NCBI RefSeq assembly: GCF_001649575.2
Contig: NC_051439.1
Span: 12,224,359-12,288,358, forward strand
From: Kryptolebias marmoratus
Lineage: Eukaryota; Chordata; Actinopteri; Cyprinodontiformes; Rivulidae
Direction of reading: 5' to 3'
Length of the DNA: 64,000 nt
This document shows positions 10,401 to 25,400 of the stretch, in pieces. Numbering within the stretch: the first letter of the stretch is position 1; the number at the start of each line of letters is the position of its first letter. The notes under the pieces are model-generated. The model saw nothing but the letters and a program-made list of their open reading frames with translations. It did no database searches and was not told where the DNA came from. The translations under genes and the position numbers were made by a program.

Positions 10401-13400
10401 TCTGTGTGAAGGACCCAGAAACAGAAGCAGGCACCAGAATGTCTCCTGGTTATACAAGTGGCTACTGAATGACATGCTGAGTGAGACCCAATCCAGCCTG
10501 TGAACACAATGGGGCCCTTATGATGTGATTCAGGCTCATGGGCGGGTATCACTGACAGCGCTGCCCACTGGCTGGCCACAGGACACTGGCCATCAACTAC
10601 CAACTGGTCACAGAGGGAGAGGGATGACTGGATGGGAGCGTTGGTCACCTTCCGCTCCGCGTGGATACGTGTGAAGGTGAAAACACCCTCCCTACACAAA
10701 TGTTAGAGCACACCAATAAACACACGTCGCCGTCCGCACACACCTAAACAGTTTTAGGGAATGAGTCCGCAGTTACAGATGGGACATCTGGTTGTAGAGT
10801 TTGATCAGCTGCGCCCTCCATGAGTCAAGGTTGGCTGAGTGGAACAGACTTTCTCTGTGTGTGACTGCGTGTTTTCTGTGGTCTCACAACGCTATGATGC
10901 AGCAGCTTCACACTAGGCGTCATTGACACGCCTGTACAAGCTGAAAGGCCGCTGACGCATGGCGGCAGAACACGGCGCAGGGCTGGCCTCGAGCTCAATA
11001 CTGCTGCACTTCTACGTCACAGTAACTACGAACTGTGAAATTCTGTGCAACACTACAGGCAGACTGGTGACTGAGTGAGAACATTGTCTTGATTTCACAG
11101 TTGTGGGATTAAAAACCTGCTTGACATTTAATTGTTTGAAAATGAGAAGTGAAATGTCGGATCAGGAGAGTCCCTGCAGAAGACAGTTTCAAATTGAACC
11201 GTGACAGACTGCTATGAGTAATGCAAATGCAATTCTATACAGTTTTTTAAAAAAGAAATAACCATTTATATGCTAATTGAGGAAGGCCACAACATGTGAT
11301 TCAAAGCTTCAGAAATAGTAGCAGAGTTGCAAAGCTGCTGTTCCAAAATTTTAAAAAAATTACCTAAAAACTTCATCTCAAAGCCCCCAGAATTAAACAA
11401 AAATTTGATACAAAAAGAGCACACTCCAACACCACAATCAAAGCACAAGACAGGAGATTATTTTTAGGAAGCTTGGTAATTCCTGCAGCAGAGTCCCAGA
11501 GGTTTGCAGAGCTCAGGTGTGGCATGGTTTGAATACCTAACCAAGAGAATATTTCAACTATTTGTGAAATTACTGATTGTGCACAGACCTGCGATGATCT
11601 CCCTGAGTTTGGGGTCCAGGTTGACAGTGCAGGGCAGAAACATCTCCACGTCTCTGGCATTAAGAACAGGCGTCCTGGAGGAGAGGAATACCTCAAAGCT
11701 ACGGATGTCTCCATCGATCTCCAGCAGGGGCTCTATGTCCTTTGTGGTCGGGATATTTTTGGAGATTCTTTAAGACAAGACAAGAAAAATTGTGTATTTT
11801 AAACAACTTGATTCTGCTATTTTTTTTACTAGTCAAGATGTTTAATCACAATTCATTTGGATGTGCTGAAAACAATATGCGACAAATAAGCCAATCTGTC
11901 AATTTATACAAAACCGACATGTACATTCTGAGCAGAAAACACAAAGTGTTACAAAGTGTACAAAAAAAGAGGAAATAGCAAGCAGCACTGCTAAGATTAA
12001 AAAGATATGCCAACGGTCATCATCATCGTGAGAGCAGAGAGATAACTGGATTTAGAGAAGGGAAGATAGTGAAATGGGGGATGTTCGAGGACAGATAGAG
12101 TGAGGGATGTTATCTTTTCTGAGCAGAGGAGGAAACCTGAGAAGATGACAATCAGAGTAATTTAGCAACCAGCAGACGGAAGCGCGTGATGATGCGCTGC
12201 TGCAGTTAACGTGACGTCTGTTATCGCAGGCTCTAAGCAAACCCCATGTTTTGGAGATTGCTCCATGACTGCGTGATATAGTATTTCAGGCCCACACTGC
12301 AGGAATGAACATAACTAGAACACTGCATTACATTAATAACAGAAGATACTATTTAAAAAAAAACAGAATACTTCATTTATACAGCGTAAAAAATAGCTAA
12401 AAACTAATAGTTCATCAGTGGCAGCAGGATGACTGAAATGACGTGTGAATTCTAAAATATTTGGAGATAAAAATTCAAAGTCCAGCTACACAAAGTTGAA
12501 AAGTATCAGCTCAATCAAAAACAGGAACATCTGGACCCGAGGACGCCAACTTCAATAAGTCGAAGCAATAAGAACATCTCGCTGATTCTATCATTCAGAC
12601 ATGAAAATATGAAACATGAATTTCTTTATGATACAGGCCATTTATCACAAAAGTGGGCAGCTTTTATCAGATGAATGAGGAGACTCCACTGGGGAGAAGA
12701 CATTTTTCTTATCACTGCCTCCATTTGACATCCGGACCCTTCATCATTTTTTCAGTTGATGCTTTTTCTCCCCCTACATCCTGCTTAACCTGCCCTCTTT
12801 CCAGATAAACCCCATCTTACCCTTGTTCTCATATATCAGCCAATCTGTCTAGTGCTGAAATGGCATGCCAAAAAGATGAGCTTTTCCCTAAAACTGGGGC
12901 ACTTTCGAGAGTGAACAGAGAATGGTCTTTCTGAGACTTAATTGGATGATTAGAGCCACTGTTGCAGCGAACTAGCCAAGTCAAGATGGGGTCAGCATCT
13001 GGGCAGAGCTCAACAGAGCATCCTGTTAACGAAAACCATCAGTTAAGCTAATTTAGCTAGTCTGGTCAAAAATTCCCATCAAGATCTGTTAAGCAAAACT
13101 CTTATATCTCTGTGATCAATGCGACTCAGCTCGGAGTTACATAATTTTTAAGTTCTGTTGGCTTAAAGTGAGCGAACAGGTAGGGGTCCAGACTTCTGTT
13201 CAAGGACATTTTGACAGGACAGATGGCTGGTGATGGACACATCTGCTGCTGTAGAGCTTAAACCTTCGACCTTGTGGTTACAGGATGTCTCCAACCAAAT
13301 GTACAAGTCTGGCAAATAATACTCAGAAGGGTCCCGGTGAGATGTTTTGACATACTTTAAAGAAATAGTTACAACAGCACCCTTTTGGCTAATTTCCCTT

Positions 13401-16400
13401 ATGTACTAAACTTTAGCCAATTATTTGTAAAGGTAAGTACACATTCATGTACAATATGATGATTAAATAAGCTCAGAAACAAACCTCTGCTATTGAAGGT
13501 AAGTGGGATCGTAATTGACATTTAAGGTATGGATGTTGCTTGGGTGTGTGCACAGCAGCAGCACTTGTGATGGTCACAATGCCGGCGCTAATTTCAGCAA
13601 CACCGACTAAAAAAAGTGTCCGTGGTCACCACAGACACCTCAGCAGGGAGGATGAGGAACTTTTACAGGACGGAGTGTGTGTCTGTGCCTGTGTGTAAGT
13701 GCGATTCTGTGTACAGTATGCATGTGTGGATGTTTGTTCCTTTTCTCGTGAACTATATTAACCCGTATACAGGCTAAAAGAAGCTTGTGTTTTTCCCCGA
13801 TTTCCAGCTGGATTACTGTTGTTTATTTGTGGGTCTTTAGACACAGACCAACAGGAGCCAGTGACTCACACACACACACACACACAAACTTCTTTTGCTT
13901 ACAATGAACAGCCTCCAAAGACTTTCTAAGGAATCCAGTCTAATTTTATAGATTTATTTAAAATAACGCTATATGAGGAATTTTGAAAAGTACAAAAAAT
14001 TATTTCTAAAGCAGGACTTAGTGGTGACAAAATCATTCAAAAAAAAAAAATGTGGCTACTTTAAGGTCTGTATTTTGTCAAATCTAGAAGCATAAGAGAT
14101 TTATATTTGATCTTTTATAGCTCTTAATTGGCAATGGAAGGAGTTCAGAAATTTGCTTATCTATGTAAATACACTAATAATGATTGATACATGCAGTACA
14201 AATAAATCTTTAATCTATATTATTCCTTGTTACTCCTAAAATAACAGTTGTGTGCAAACTTAATGCATGTGCTTGCTTTTGCAAGTTCTTGTTCAATGCT
14301 AATAAGCAGTAACACAAACAGCTGTCTTCCAAAGTCAGAAGAAACAAGCCAAGGGCATCTACCACTGAGTTACACTCAAACAGCCAGAGAAAAACAAGAC
14401 GACTGTAAGTCAGAGTCAGCTCCTGAAGTTTTCTGACACGTCTGTAGACAGACAAAGTGCAGAACTTCTACTTTAACCACAGCCCTCTTTTTGAAATATT
14501 ATAAGATCCAGGAACATCAGTCAACAAAAAGTAAAAACAGCAATAACCGAAAAGGACCAAAATTGTAGGACTACTAATGAACTAATAGTTTACCAGCTGA
14601 GAAAATGCAGCAACACAGTGGAAAGTGTTACAAAAAAGTAAACAACCAATTGCAAAAAACAGTTAATACATGAGGATTAAATGCTTTAAATGTATTGTAC
14701 CAGTGTTGAATTGTTGACAATAAATAACGGACAGATTATTTTGGACTAAGCGATCAGAAGATAAATGATAAAATGGAGGTTTGAGCTAAAGCACTCGGTT
14801 GATGTTGCATCAAGAAGACGAAAATCAAGCTACAGGCGGTCAGGCATCTCAGAAGCCATTTCTGTACAATAGAACTATTGAGGGCTCAGCCTATAGCAAC
14901 GGTAGATCAGGCACTTTAGTCCAAGCTCTCAGTGTGTGGCGTGGCCACTGGGATCTTTCTAAGCTTATCCAAATGCTAATAGGTCCCAAAGCTGAGCGGA
15001 GCAAAGCCTTTCTTCTCATCTCGACCTCCTACGTATTGCAGCTGATGGAAAAGAGCAGAATTCATCAATCTATTCCTTACGTATACTCTATGGGAAGACT
15101 GTATGAATGTGCCACTTGACTTTGCTTTACAGCTGGCCTCTGTACTTATGGACAACTTTTTCACACATGCCACAAAGAGGTGGTCTCTCTGCCAAACATT
15201 TCCATAAAGGGACCCAAAGAGAGCGAGAGATGCCAGGAGAACAGACGACCGCCTGTGCACATTGTTTGAGAAGCTCAAGAGTTTCAGTGTGACCAGTATA
15301 AGAAGTGTGTGGGTGAAGAAGTTAGCCAGGCCCTGGGTCCGGCGCATTCCTCTCCTGGTCAGAGTCATGTCGGAGCCGCTGGCAGTGTGTGCCAAGCGCG
15401 TGGATGAAAACAGCGAGGCCCTCTCTAGGAAAACACTGGACAGGCATGTTGGCGCGTGGACTCACAGCATCAATGCTGAGGGAGGTTATTGTTACAGTGA
15501 AAGCTGCCAAGGCCTCCAACCACCCAAAAAGCAGAGGCAGAAAGCAAAAGTATGTTTTCACTTTAGATGACGCCATGTTCTTTGTCTTCTTAAGATTCGG
15601 ACATGTTTTCTTGATTTAAATCAAATGCTTCAAGTATTGTGAACAACCTCTGACTTGGATTTTCTCTCACTCCCCCGCCCCTTACCTTGGCAGTGCCAAC
15701 TGACAACTTGTGGCAATGTCTGTTTTCCATAGACATTTGTGGCAAAGTTTAGTCCAGTAATTGAAACTCTCTTGTATTTAACTGGACCTGTGCAGCCCAA
15801 AGCAAACCACAGAGACAAGCAGGCTAATGGGAAACACACCATGCTGATAAAAACCAAGCTTCGGCGCAGGCGGCCTCTCAGTGAGACGGGCTAAAGACTC
15901 AGTGGTTCCCTGAAATGTTGATTAAACTCATGTGTAGCGCCGAAATGGAGCCGTCGTGTTCCAGACCCCTAAAACCTTAACTGAACCCTCCACTAAAACT
16001 AACTCGGGCCTCATTCTTGACAAATAGTAAAGCAATAAACCTCAGATTGGTGATTTATGTACAACAGAGAAAGTTTAAAACATCCTAAGGCCATGGCAGG
16101 GTTTGTTCATTGTGACAGTAACTGCTCATTGAGTTCGAAACAGTACTTGTGGTTGTTTGAGGGCTATAATGACCAGTTGATAGCCCATGTGATGCTAAGT
16201 TAAGTAGGGTGGACAGTTAAAGTACAGACAAATATGCAGAAGTAGATTTTACATCTGGAAAAGTCTTTTATGGAACTAAAATACACAGTAGTGATTAATG
16301 TGACAAATAAAGCTTGGGATTCTCACGCTGAGCAAACAATTTACTGTTAAACTTCCCTAAAAAGAATGCACACTAGATTAGAGGAGGAAAGTATCAGTAA

Positions 16401-19400
16401 ACATAAGAGAGAGAGAAAAAAAAGAGAGAATTATTACAATACTCTGTACACATGCAATACAGCCCTGGAAATTAGTTGGGCATGTTCCGGAGGGGATGTA
16501 TGCAAAAACGCTAGTGCCCACAGGGTTTACACCAGATCCCCTTTGCAGATAACCCAGCCAACTACCTTGAAAACCGAAGCATGTGGAAACACAGCAGGAA
16601 AATGTCTGCAGCAGTCATAAAGATTGGATTTTGTGAGCTGATGAGGCAAAAAATTAGCCTTGGTGAGTGCTTTAAGTTGTTTTCAACTGTTATATTGTTG
16701 ATTTGTAAAGGTACACATATTGCATACACATAAGAAATAAGCTATCATGATAAAGAAGTACTCTCTTTTGCCAATTTTAACATACAGTGAACAAATCATT
16801 GCATTATCTAAAGCATATTTTTTTGAATAATACCACATCTCCTGTGCAATATATCTAGGGTACACTATGGAGTACTTCTGGTTGTGAGCGCTCATCTCCA
16901 ACAGAGAACTTCCTGCCGTGACGTGCATGTGTCATCCTGCTAATTCTTTGCACATTCTCAGAAATTCTTTTCAGTGTTCTAGTGTGAAAACATCTAAATA
17001 AAAAGAGTGAGGAAAATGTTCCATGGTCAAATAAAAGCCCTTCCCTTCAGCTTGGAAGATCTCTCCTTATGATTACAAACTTTCTTTGAAAGTAGACTGC
17101 TTCAGTGGAAAAATCTGACAACCAAATGACTGGTAGCACAATCGCTTGCCAAATTAAAAGGTAATTTTAAAGAACACAATTAATATTTTATTGTGGTTTC
17201 TACACACACTCGCTGTGGGGGCCTGATCTCTATTGACGTCTAAGAGCTGAGGCATTGACATTAGTTAGGGGCCAGATGTGTGTGCATCAAGAGTGCCTAT
17301 AGCTCATGTGGTGGATAAGTGGTGAAGCTTGCTGTCTCCTTAAAGGTCAACAGCAATCCTCTCACAACCTTATGCTGCTATTTATAATCACCTTCCAGAA
17401 GCTCCACCACAAACAGATGGAAAAAAAAAAAAAAGCCGGAGAGACATCAGTACGAACATTCACCACAGCAGAAATTGTCTGTTTCTAATCTCTCCTGTCT
17501 GTGCCTCTCATCTCAGTGTCACAATTAAATGTTAATTCAACCTTGTTGTCACTGATAAGTGACTCTATGACTCAGACGCAGAGTCACAGAAGCCACGTTG
17601 TTGGCTCTTACAGCATTTAGAGTTCGTATTTGTGTTCTGGACAAACTGAAGAACAGAGCAGTTCTCTTGTTTCAGACCAATTAGACTAATCCTTCAACCT
17701 CAGCTTACGGGCAGAAATGAAAAGGGCTTTAAGGATTTTCTAACAAAGAATGCTGCATGATGTTCTTTCCATCCTCACGCGGTGGCCTCCACACAATCAA
17801 AAACTCCCCTTCTGCACACACACACACACACACCTCCTCCTGTGTCACCTGTACACACCGACTGTAATTTATGTTTCATTTTTTATTTAGTTATATTTTA
17901 AGCAGCTCAGCAGGGGCTGAGTTGTGTTGGAGCTCGGAATGATTCATGCTTTAGTCGTTGCCATCAAACACCTGAGTGATGGGGAGACAACAAAATGGGA
18001 CATTGTTCATGAATCTGTGTCCACCACTGGACTTTTTTTAATTCCATCAACAACATGGCCTGACGCCTCAAATGCCACATTAACAGACCAATGACAAACT
18101 AAGGTTAAGTTCAGTGCCAGTGACCTATCAGTGCTAGAACAAGAACTACAGTTAGACATAGGTGACTTCACACCTGCTTTGATGGATTTACACAGTTTTA
18201 GGCCTCGTAGCAAATGAAAGGCAGCTAGAAATGGAACTACCATGTTTACTATGTAATTTTTCACACAGGGACAAAAAAGGCTCCCCGAGAGGACAGAGAA
18301 AAGGAACAAAAACCTTTTGCTCATTTACCATGAATCTAGAATGCTACAAGAACCAACATGAATAACAGAACCATGTGGCAAAAAGAATAAAAGCTCTTCA
18401 TCTGAGGGCAAGAAAAGTTCAGAAATGCTGATAAAAAGAAAAGAATTGAATAGTGGCACTTTTGTGGCCAAATCTGAATGGCTTATAAAAGGACTCCATA
18501 TAAAAGGAAGCGCCAGCATGAGCTTTGGAATGGCACTTTCAACCCAGCACATAATTGCAAGTAAATTACAATAATTGTGCCAATTAAAGTAATCCTGAAT
18601 GAAGAGAGTGTCATCTTAATGTTTCAGTACTAGAGATAAGAGTCACTCTAATTAAGAGCGAATTGCAGGGCTACATATTCACTCAGATTTTGATTAGTTA
18701 CATTTTTTTGGAGTGTCCAAGAAATGCCTTTGGTAGAAAACGTCAGAAAAATGGAGGCTAAGTCTAAAAACCATCAAATCTAAGAGAATCACAATGAGAT
18801 TACAGTTCTAAACGCGACACTTTTACCTGAAAATAATTTCTCGGCCGTGTTCTTTTGAGGACGTGTGTGTGCATGTTTGTTAAACACAGCCTGGATCTCA
18901 GGGTCTGATTAATTACACTGAATCTCTGAAGAGTTGGGGGTGACATATGTTCATGCCCTGGTGTGAGAGCTACTTCTACGTGTGTGAAAATGCCCGTGTG
19001 TGTACGAGAGTAGTACATGTAACACATGCATTAAATGTGCATGTGATTTGACGTAGGTGTTTGTGCGTTAGTTTAACCGCGAGAACTTAAAGTGACAAGT
19101 ACTGTCTCAAGTTGGCCGCATCGCTGCAACTCTGCTGTGCTAAGATGCCTTTGAATGTATAGCAGGCGAGCGTTTGTGTGCATGAACGTGTGGGTGTGTG
19201 TGTGACGAACGGGAGATTCAGGTGCAGAGCCAGAAACACACTCCGGAGTGCAGCGGGGGCATCCTGGCACAGACGGGGCACCAGATGTCAGAGTGGTGCA
19301 GGAACCTGCTCAGTGGACCAGTCACACTTTTTCTAGAGCTGAAAACTGGATCTGGGCATCCAGGAATAAACTCTCTGATGGTCTGACAAAACCCGCCCTC

Positions 19401-22400
19401 GTACATCACTGGGTCCAAATATGTTAATCACACAGACAGAACTGCTTCTCTCGAGCCAGTCACAAAAAAATAAAAAATAAAAAAAATTAACTAATCCGTG
19501 TCTTGTAACAAGCCGCGATAGTATATGCAAAAACACGGGAATGAACATATCCACTCATTTTCAACTCAAAAGTACAAAGTTCACTTGAAAAACTGAAATT
19601 TTTTAAAGAGTAAATCTCTTCAGCAACTCCCTGTAAACTTCACTTGTAACATCTAGTTTTGATAACAAAATGACATTGAATTAATGAATATAACCTATTA
19701 AAATAAAGCTGAATTTTACTTGTTCAGGTACTAACTTAGAACCTGTTAGTCCCTAATTGATAGCTTATTTGGTGATGTATTTCATTTTGGTTAACTTTGC
19801 TGATTGTGCCTTATTTTCCTAAACTTGTTTAACATTTATTGGGTGCCACTGGTATTGGTTTTATACACAGTTAATGCAAAAATGTTATTAATATTCCGAT
19901 ACCTACTAAACGGCCTATCACAAAACCAACAGTGCAACATCCTGAATATGAATCTCAGCTACAAAACTGACTTTGTTAAATACAAAAAAGTGATGAATTG
20001 GCTCAAAACAACATCAAGCTGATAAACTCGAGGCCTTGTTTACAGTCTCTGGGAATGACAGGACTGCTTGAAAGCAATAACCATGAAGCAGGAGACAGCG
20101 CGCTCAGCCATAGTCATTAGGTGTCTAATGGAAGCTGAAACAAAAGGAGACTGACTCATCAGAAGAGATGAGCGTGAGAAAAGAGAAATGACAAAAGTGG
20201 CAGTTGAAGGATGAATTTAGGAGATGTAAATTGACGGCTACAAACATAATAACTGATTTGAATAACTCTTTGTTTTAATTTTCTCAGTTTATCTTAGTGT
20301 GTTGGAAATGACACAACCTTTCCTTAAAGCAGTTTTCCTCTAAGTAGTTTCTTAAAGTAGAAGTAGTAAACATTTGAACTACATTCAGTCTGCAAGTGTG
20401 AGAACGCTTCATTACTGTGAACCTTCAGTCTTGTTAATGACATATTTTTTTTTACAGTTTTTTGTTCTCTCTCTGCTTCTTCGCATTAGTCTGGCTGGCG
20501 TACACCAGTCTTACCAATAATGAAAGAAATGAAGGAGGTTAATAACCGATTAGACATTCTCCATCAGATTAGGAAGGCTGTACTGACCTGCTCCCACTTT
20601 GGGAATCGACAGTACATTTTTTTGTCATGTGTCCTCAATGACACCACAACAACCATTTGTGGATTTTCATTCTAAAAAAAACAAAACAAAAGCTTTCAGC
20701 TCTTTTGAAAACCTGTATGTTCTCGAGAGATAGGATCAAAGGCAGGAGAGTTTTTTTATTTCTTCTCCTTTTTTTCTAGAAGTAAAGGTACATAGGAGGT
20801 TGTCACTTTCTTTACTGGAAGGCATCCTTTTGATTTAGTCGTGGATGAATTAAACTTTAAAACTAAATTAACATTTGTTCTTTAGCAACAAATGAAGCAC
20901 TTAACAAAAGAATTCAAATAGTTTTACTTTGTACTGATAACAATCTGTTCCCAGCATTATTATTCATCCGTTGTGTGATTTGCAATGCATAATATTTTTG
21001 TTAATCTATGTACTGTTGAACAGCAAGCCTTACAGAGAGAGGAGAGGAGAGGAAGAGCGTGTTGCCTTGTGACTGAGATGCAGGGCGACAGTTGACCTAT
21101 AAGGGGCTGACTCACCCCCATGTTCACTTCACCACTAATATATTCACTTAGCAACGCTCAGGGGATGTGCAATTCTGCTGTGTAAAAATGGCTGAGCACA
21201 GGAACTTGTACATGAAGACGGACCCCATGCAGCAAAACAAAATAAAACAATTCGGACTGTATGACAGAGAAATCTGGTGAGCGGTTAAAATAAAGCTGCA
21301 ATACAAAATGTGTCTTCACATGAATGATGCAAAAAAAAAGGCCTGTTATCTATTTTACAAGCAAGCAGGAAGGAAAAAGACCCTGCAGTTGTTAGAAGTC
21401 AGTAAAGTGGTTGACCATCATAACTAAAACAGACAGAATAACTCATCCACAACAAAAAAGGGGGACTTGAAGAGCCTCAGAAGAAAAAGGAAGAGAAGAG
21501 CAGAGACACAAAAAGATGCACGGACAGAGGCCTGAGTCTTATCAGCGGAAGATTGGTGTGAGAGATAAGGCCACTAGACAAGGTGTCGAGTTTAGCCTGT
21601 TTGAGGCTTCCTGTCATCATCATCGAGTCATCTACTTCGATGGCTACTGCAAAACAGAGCAGCCATTTGGAAAGACACTTAGACAGGAAGGAGATAAGAA
21701 AGACAGGACCGTTGGTCAAAAACAAGAAAACGAGTATTGCCACAGTCTTTACTGAGAGCCATTCATCACACAAAGAAACAAGTGTGATGTTTAGGACTTT
21801 TGTTTAATCAAAAATACAATGTTCATGAGAAAAATCTGTTGTTTTTTTTTGTCCCTTAAAAGCCAAACACCAAGGAAATGGTCTAATGAGGCAGTGGACA
21901 GCGTTGGAGATGGGGGGGATGGAGAGCTGTCTGCTGAATGTAGCCGGCTGACTAGCTGACAGTAACTGTCTGTGACACATCCCTGCCGCAGGAGTCATGG
22001 GCGCTAGTTTATTGTGACAGAGTGCAACCTTTAAAGGCCAGAGATTGATGCACAGCAGCTCCCGAACCCAACGACTCAGGCTCTTTCAGTCTCCCTCCTC
22101 TTGTCTGCTGTGAGCATGCCTAAAAAAGCCTTCTTGACCTCACAGACACAAACACTCATACTAAGCACGCACATCAACACAAGATATTATTCTTATGGCT
22201 TCACTTTTGAGCATAAAGAAGAGTTTAAACGTTTCATTATGAATCTTAAGCTGTTCAGGCTAAACGTTCGTCATCAATTGCCTCGAACATTATGATCAGT
22301 TACAAAAATCTGACAGCTCATTGCCACTTAGTGTTTCACTTACAGCCTCTTGGAAGTAACTGTCCACGGACAATGTGAAACATAAAATCCTCTACTGCCA

Positions 22401-25400
22401 CCTGCTGGCGACAGTAACCACTGCAGATATTGAAATTTGTCCAACCTAATCCATCTCCACAGGGAAGTTTGGATGTTTAATAACAAAAACTAAAGCATTC
22501 TTCGAAATTCCTTTGATTGAGTTTTCCTTTCAAATAAGAAAGGTACAAAAAATAGATTAAAAAAACGAAAGAAAACTAGAAAGTAATTATCAAGATGAAT
22601 TATGAACACCTATAAACCTCCAAACAAGTAAACTAAACAGTGAATGACTGTGTGTGTGTGAGCGTATACCTCTCATAGATTGCCTTGAGAGTGACCTGAT
22701 CCGACACGCCATCAGCTTCTTCCAAGAAGAGGATGATCCATGATGTTCTGTACGGCCACTCCTCTGTCAGGTGGATCCATGACGCCAGACGATCCCAGTT
22801 AAAGATGATCTGATTGGCTCGCAAGAGACGGCCTGTCAATAATGGAGGAAAGGATTAAGGAGCCATGTTTAATGCTTAATGCAGTCAAATGCATCACCTG
22901 ATCAAACTAGTTAATAAAAGCTACAGAATATTTGATTTGTAGAATGTGTTTTGTTTTGTTTTTAATCTTGTGTCCGAGCCTGAGTAGAAGACTGCGTTAT
23001 CAGCTTTTACAGAACTTTGTTAGCCCGGTTTACAATTACATCCCATCGGAGCGTTGAGTTTTTTCATCTTTTACCCACAACAACATTTATCTTTTGCTGA
23101 CTTAAGCTAATCGAAAGAAATCCCTTTAAGTTCTTCCTATTCTGGGAAAATCTTACAAAAACATCAACTCAAAACATACTTGAAGTAAAGTGAGAGCCCT
23201 TTACGGACAATTTTACTAAAACTGAGTTAGAAATGAAAACAAAAGAAAAAAATAAAAGCCATTCTGAATGTGTTTTGGAATCAGTTGCCTGGTAGATGAC
23301 TACAGCTGTAAGCTATTAGATAAAAACCACATTCAGACCACAGCTTGTTGCCTTACCAAGTCCTAACCCAAATTAGATAATGGCCACCAAAAAAAATTAT
23401 ATTTTACACAGCCTTTTCTAATACATGTTCAGGGGCAAAATCAGCTTCAAAAATGTTTTTTTCTGTTTGATAATTCTTTCTTAGGTAAATAATTCACTGT
23501 CACAATGAGCACAACAATAACTTTTTGAGGTGTACATTTAGTTTTGCTGTTCCTCGTTCGGTATTTTAATCTCAAAATCTAAAAAAGTATGAGTTGAACA
23601 CACACAGGTCACAGAGTTTACACATCTGCACGTCGAATGAACTCCTGCAAATGGCATATTCTCATTTTTCAGAATTTTATTTGCTACTAAACCTCTTTCA
23701 GTTCAGTTACAGATGGATCAGTTGATGCGTGTAAACTGAAGCATTTTCTTGTAAATGGAGACTCGATGGTTTTTATAGGCTGTAAAAACAATGTGAAAAC
23801 CTTTGTAGTCTCAAGTCAGGTGTTAATCAAAAGCAGTGAGTCCTGGCTACATTTGAAAGATTTCTTACTTGTAAACCAGATCTATAACAAAGCATATTAG
23901 GCAGAGCTGTCAGTCAGATAATAAAAATAAAGCAAACAAAATCTATGGAAGTAGGATTTAAAAGTACAATTTTCCTGAATTCCCTGTCAGTTCAACAAAA
24001 GAAAGTCTTAAAATCAAAAAGGCTTAGAGGTCAGATGCCTTACCTTGTAATTTTACCTTTGAATACTGTATTGTACTTCTTGTAGTGTCACAAAATGTAA
24101 TACAATCACATCCTAATAGTCCATCCATCCATTTTCTTTACCCGCTTTCTCCTTTCTGGGTCGAGGGGGAGCTGGTGCCTAACTCCAGCGGTCATTGTGC
24201 GAGAGGTGAGGATCACACTGGACAGGTCTCCAGTCCATCACAAGGCCACGTAGAGACAAACAACCATTCACACTCTCACTCACACCTAGGCACAATTTAG
24301 AGTTACCAATGAACCTAAAGTGCGTGTTTTTGGTCACCCATGGGCGCACAGAGAGAACATGCAAACGCCACACAGAAAGACCGGGAAGCGAACCTGTGAC
24401 ATTCTTGTTGTGAGGGGACAGCGCTAACCACTGCCCTACCATGTTGCCCATATGCAAATAATCTTTTCCTTGATGGTATGTTGTACCATTTACATGTAGC
24501 ACTTTATTTATAGTGTGAAGCAGAAACAGTTTATAGCCATCGAGACTAAGAAGGTATGAAGTTAACTAACCTTTAATGTAAAACAAAATGTTGGTTTTAT
24601 TGTGAGGAGATTCAGGAAGTACAAAAGCTCGGATGGGTTTTGTCTTTACCTGTGATAGAAACGATGTTAAGCAGCCTCCTCATGGTCTGCGGGCTGATGT
24701 CACAGAACCAATCCTCTGTCACCAGCAGCTTCGTCAGGTCAAAGGACATTTGTCTGGTGATGGTCCTCTGCATCTGACGACGTCGGTATGTGTCCTTAAC
24801 AAACAAATTAGCATAAGGGTAGTTCATTTTATTATGTGTGGATTCCAAACACACCCAGGTGCAGAGGTATGGCATAAAACTGGAGATCTGTTTCATTAAT
24901 CCTTTCAGGTCAAAACATTAAATGATGTGGATTCTTAAAAAATTTAAAGCTAAAACTATGTATTAAAAGGATGAAGACAAAAACAGGAAGTGAGTTGTTT
25001 TTACCAAATGTTAGCTTATTATAGCAACAAGAAACTCGTGCAGTGTACTTAAAACTCTTGGGTCCTTTACATATGAGTGAAACAAAACCCAGACAGAAGT
25101 CTGAGTAACTGTTTTCATGACTGCACACTTTTCATCACGAGATATTTCAGGATCACCATGTGATCTCAAGGCCTTGTGTTTGAATAAACTGTAGAATATA
25201 TGCAGTTAGTTGGGTGTGAGCTCATATTCTTAACCGTTTACACACCCAGCCTAACTAAATGCAACCTAAATAAACATTTACAAAGTCCTCTGCTCTCAGT
25301 GAAAAACAAAAAATCTTTGCATTCTGGTGACACCACGACTGTGAAACAAGCAAACAGTTGCTAACAAAAACTATAACAATAGTCCAGCATGAGTTTGCAC

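Noticed and set aside
11768..22669. Extra gene nested in the large intron 22
   Set aside because: Open frames there (up to about 140 residues) overlap on both strands and show no domain, start context or splice support.
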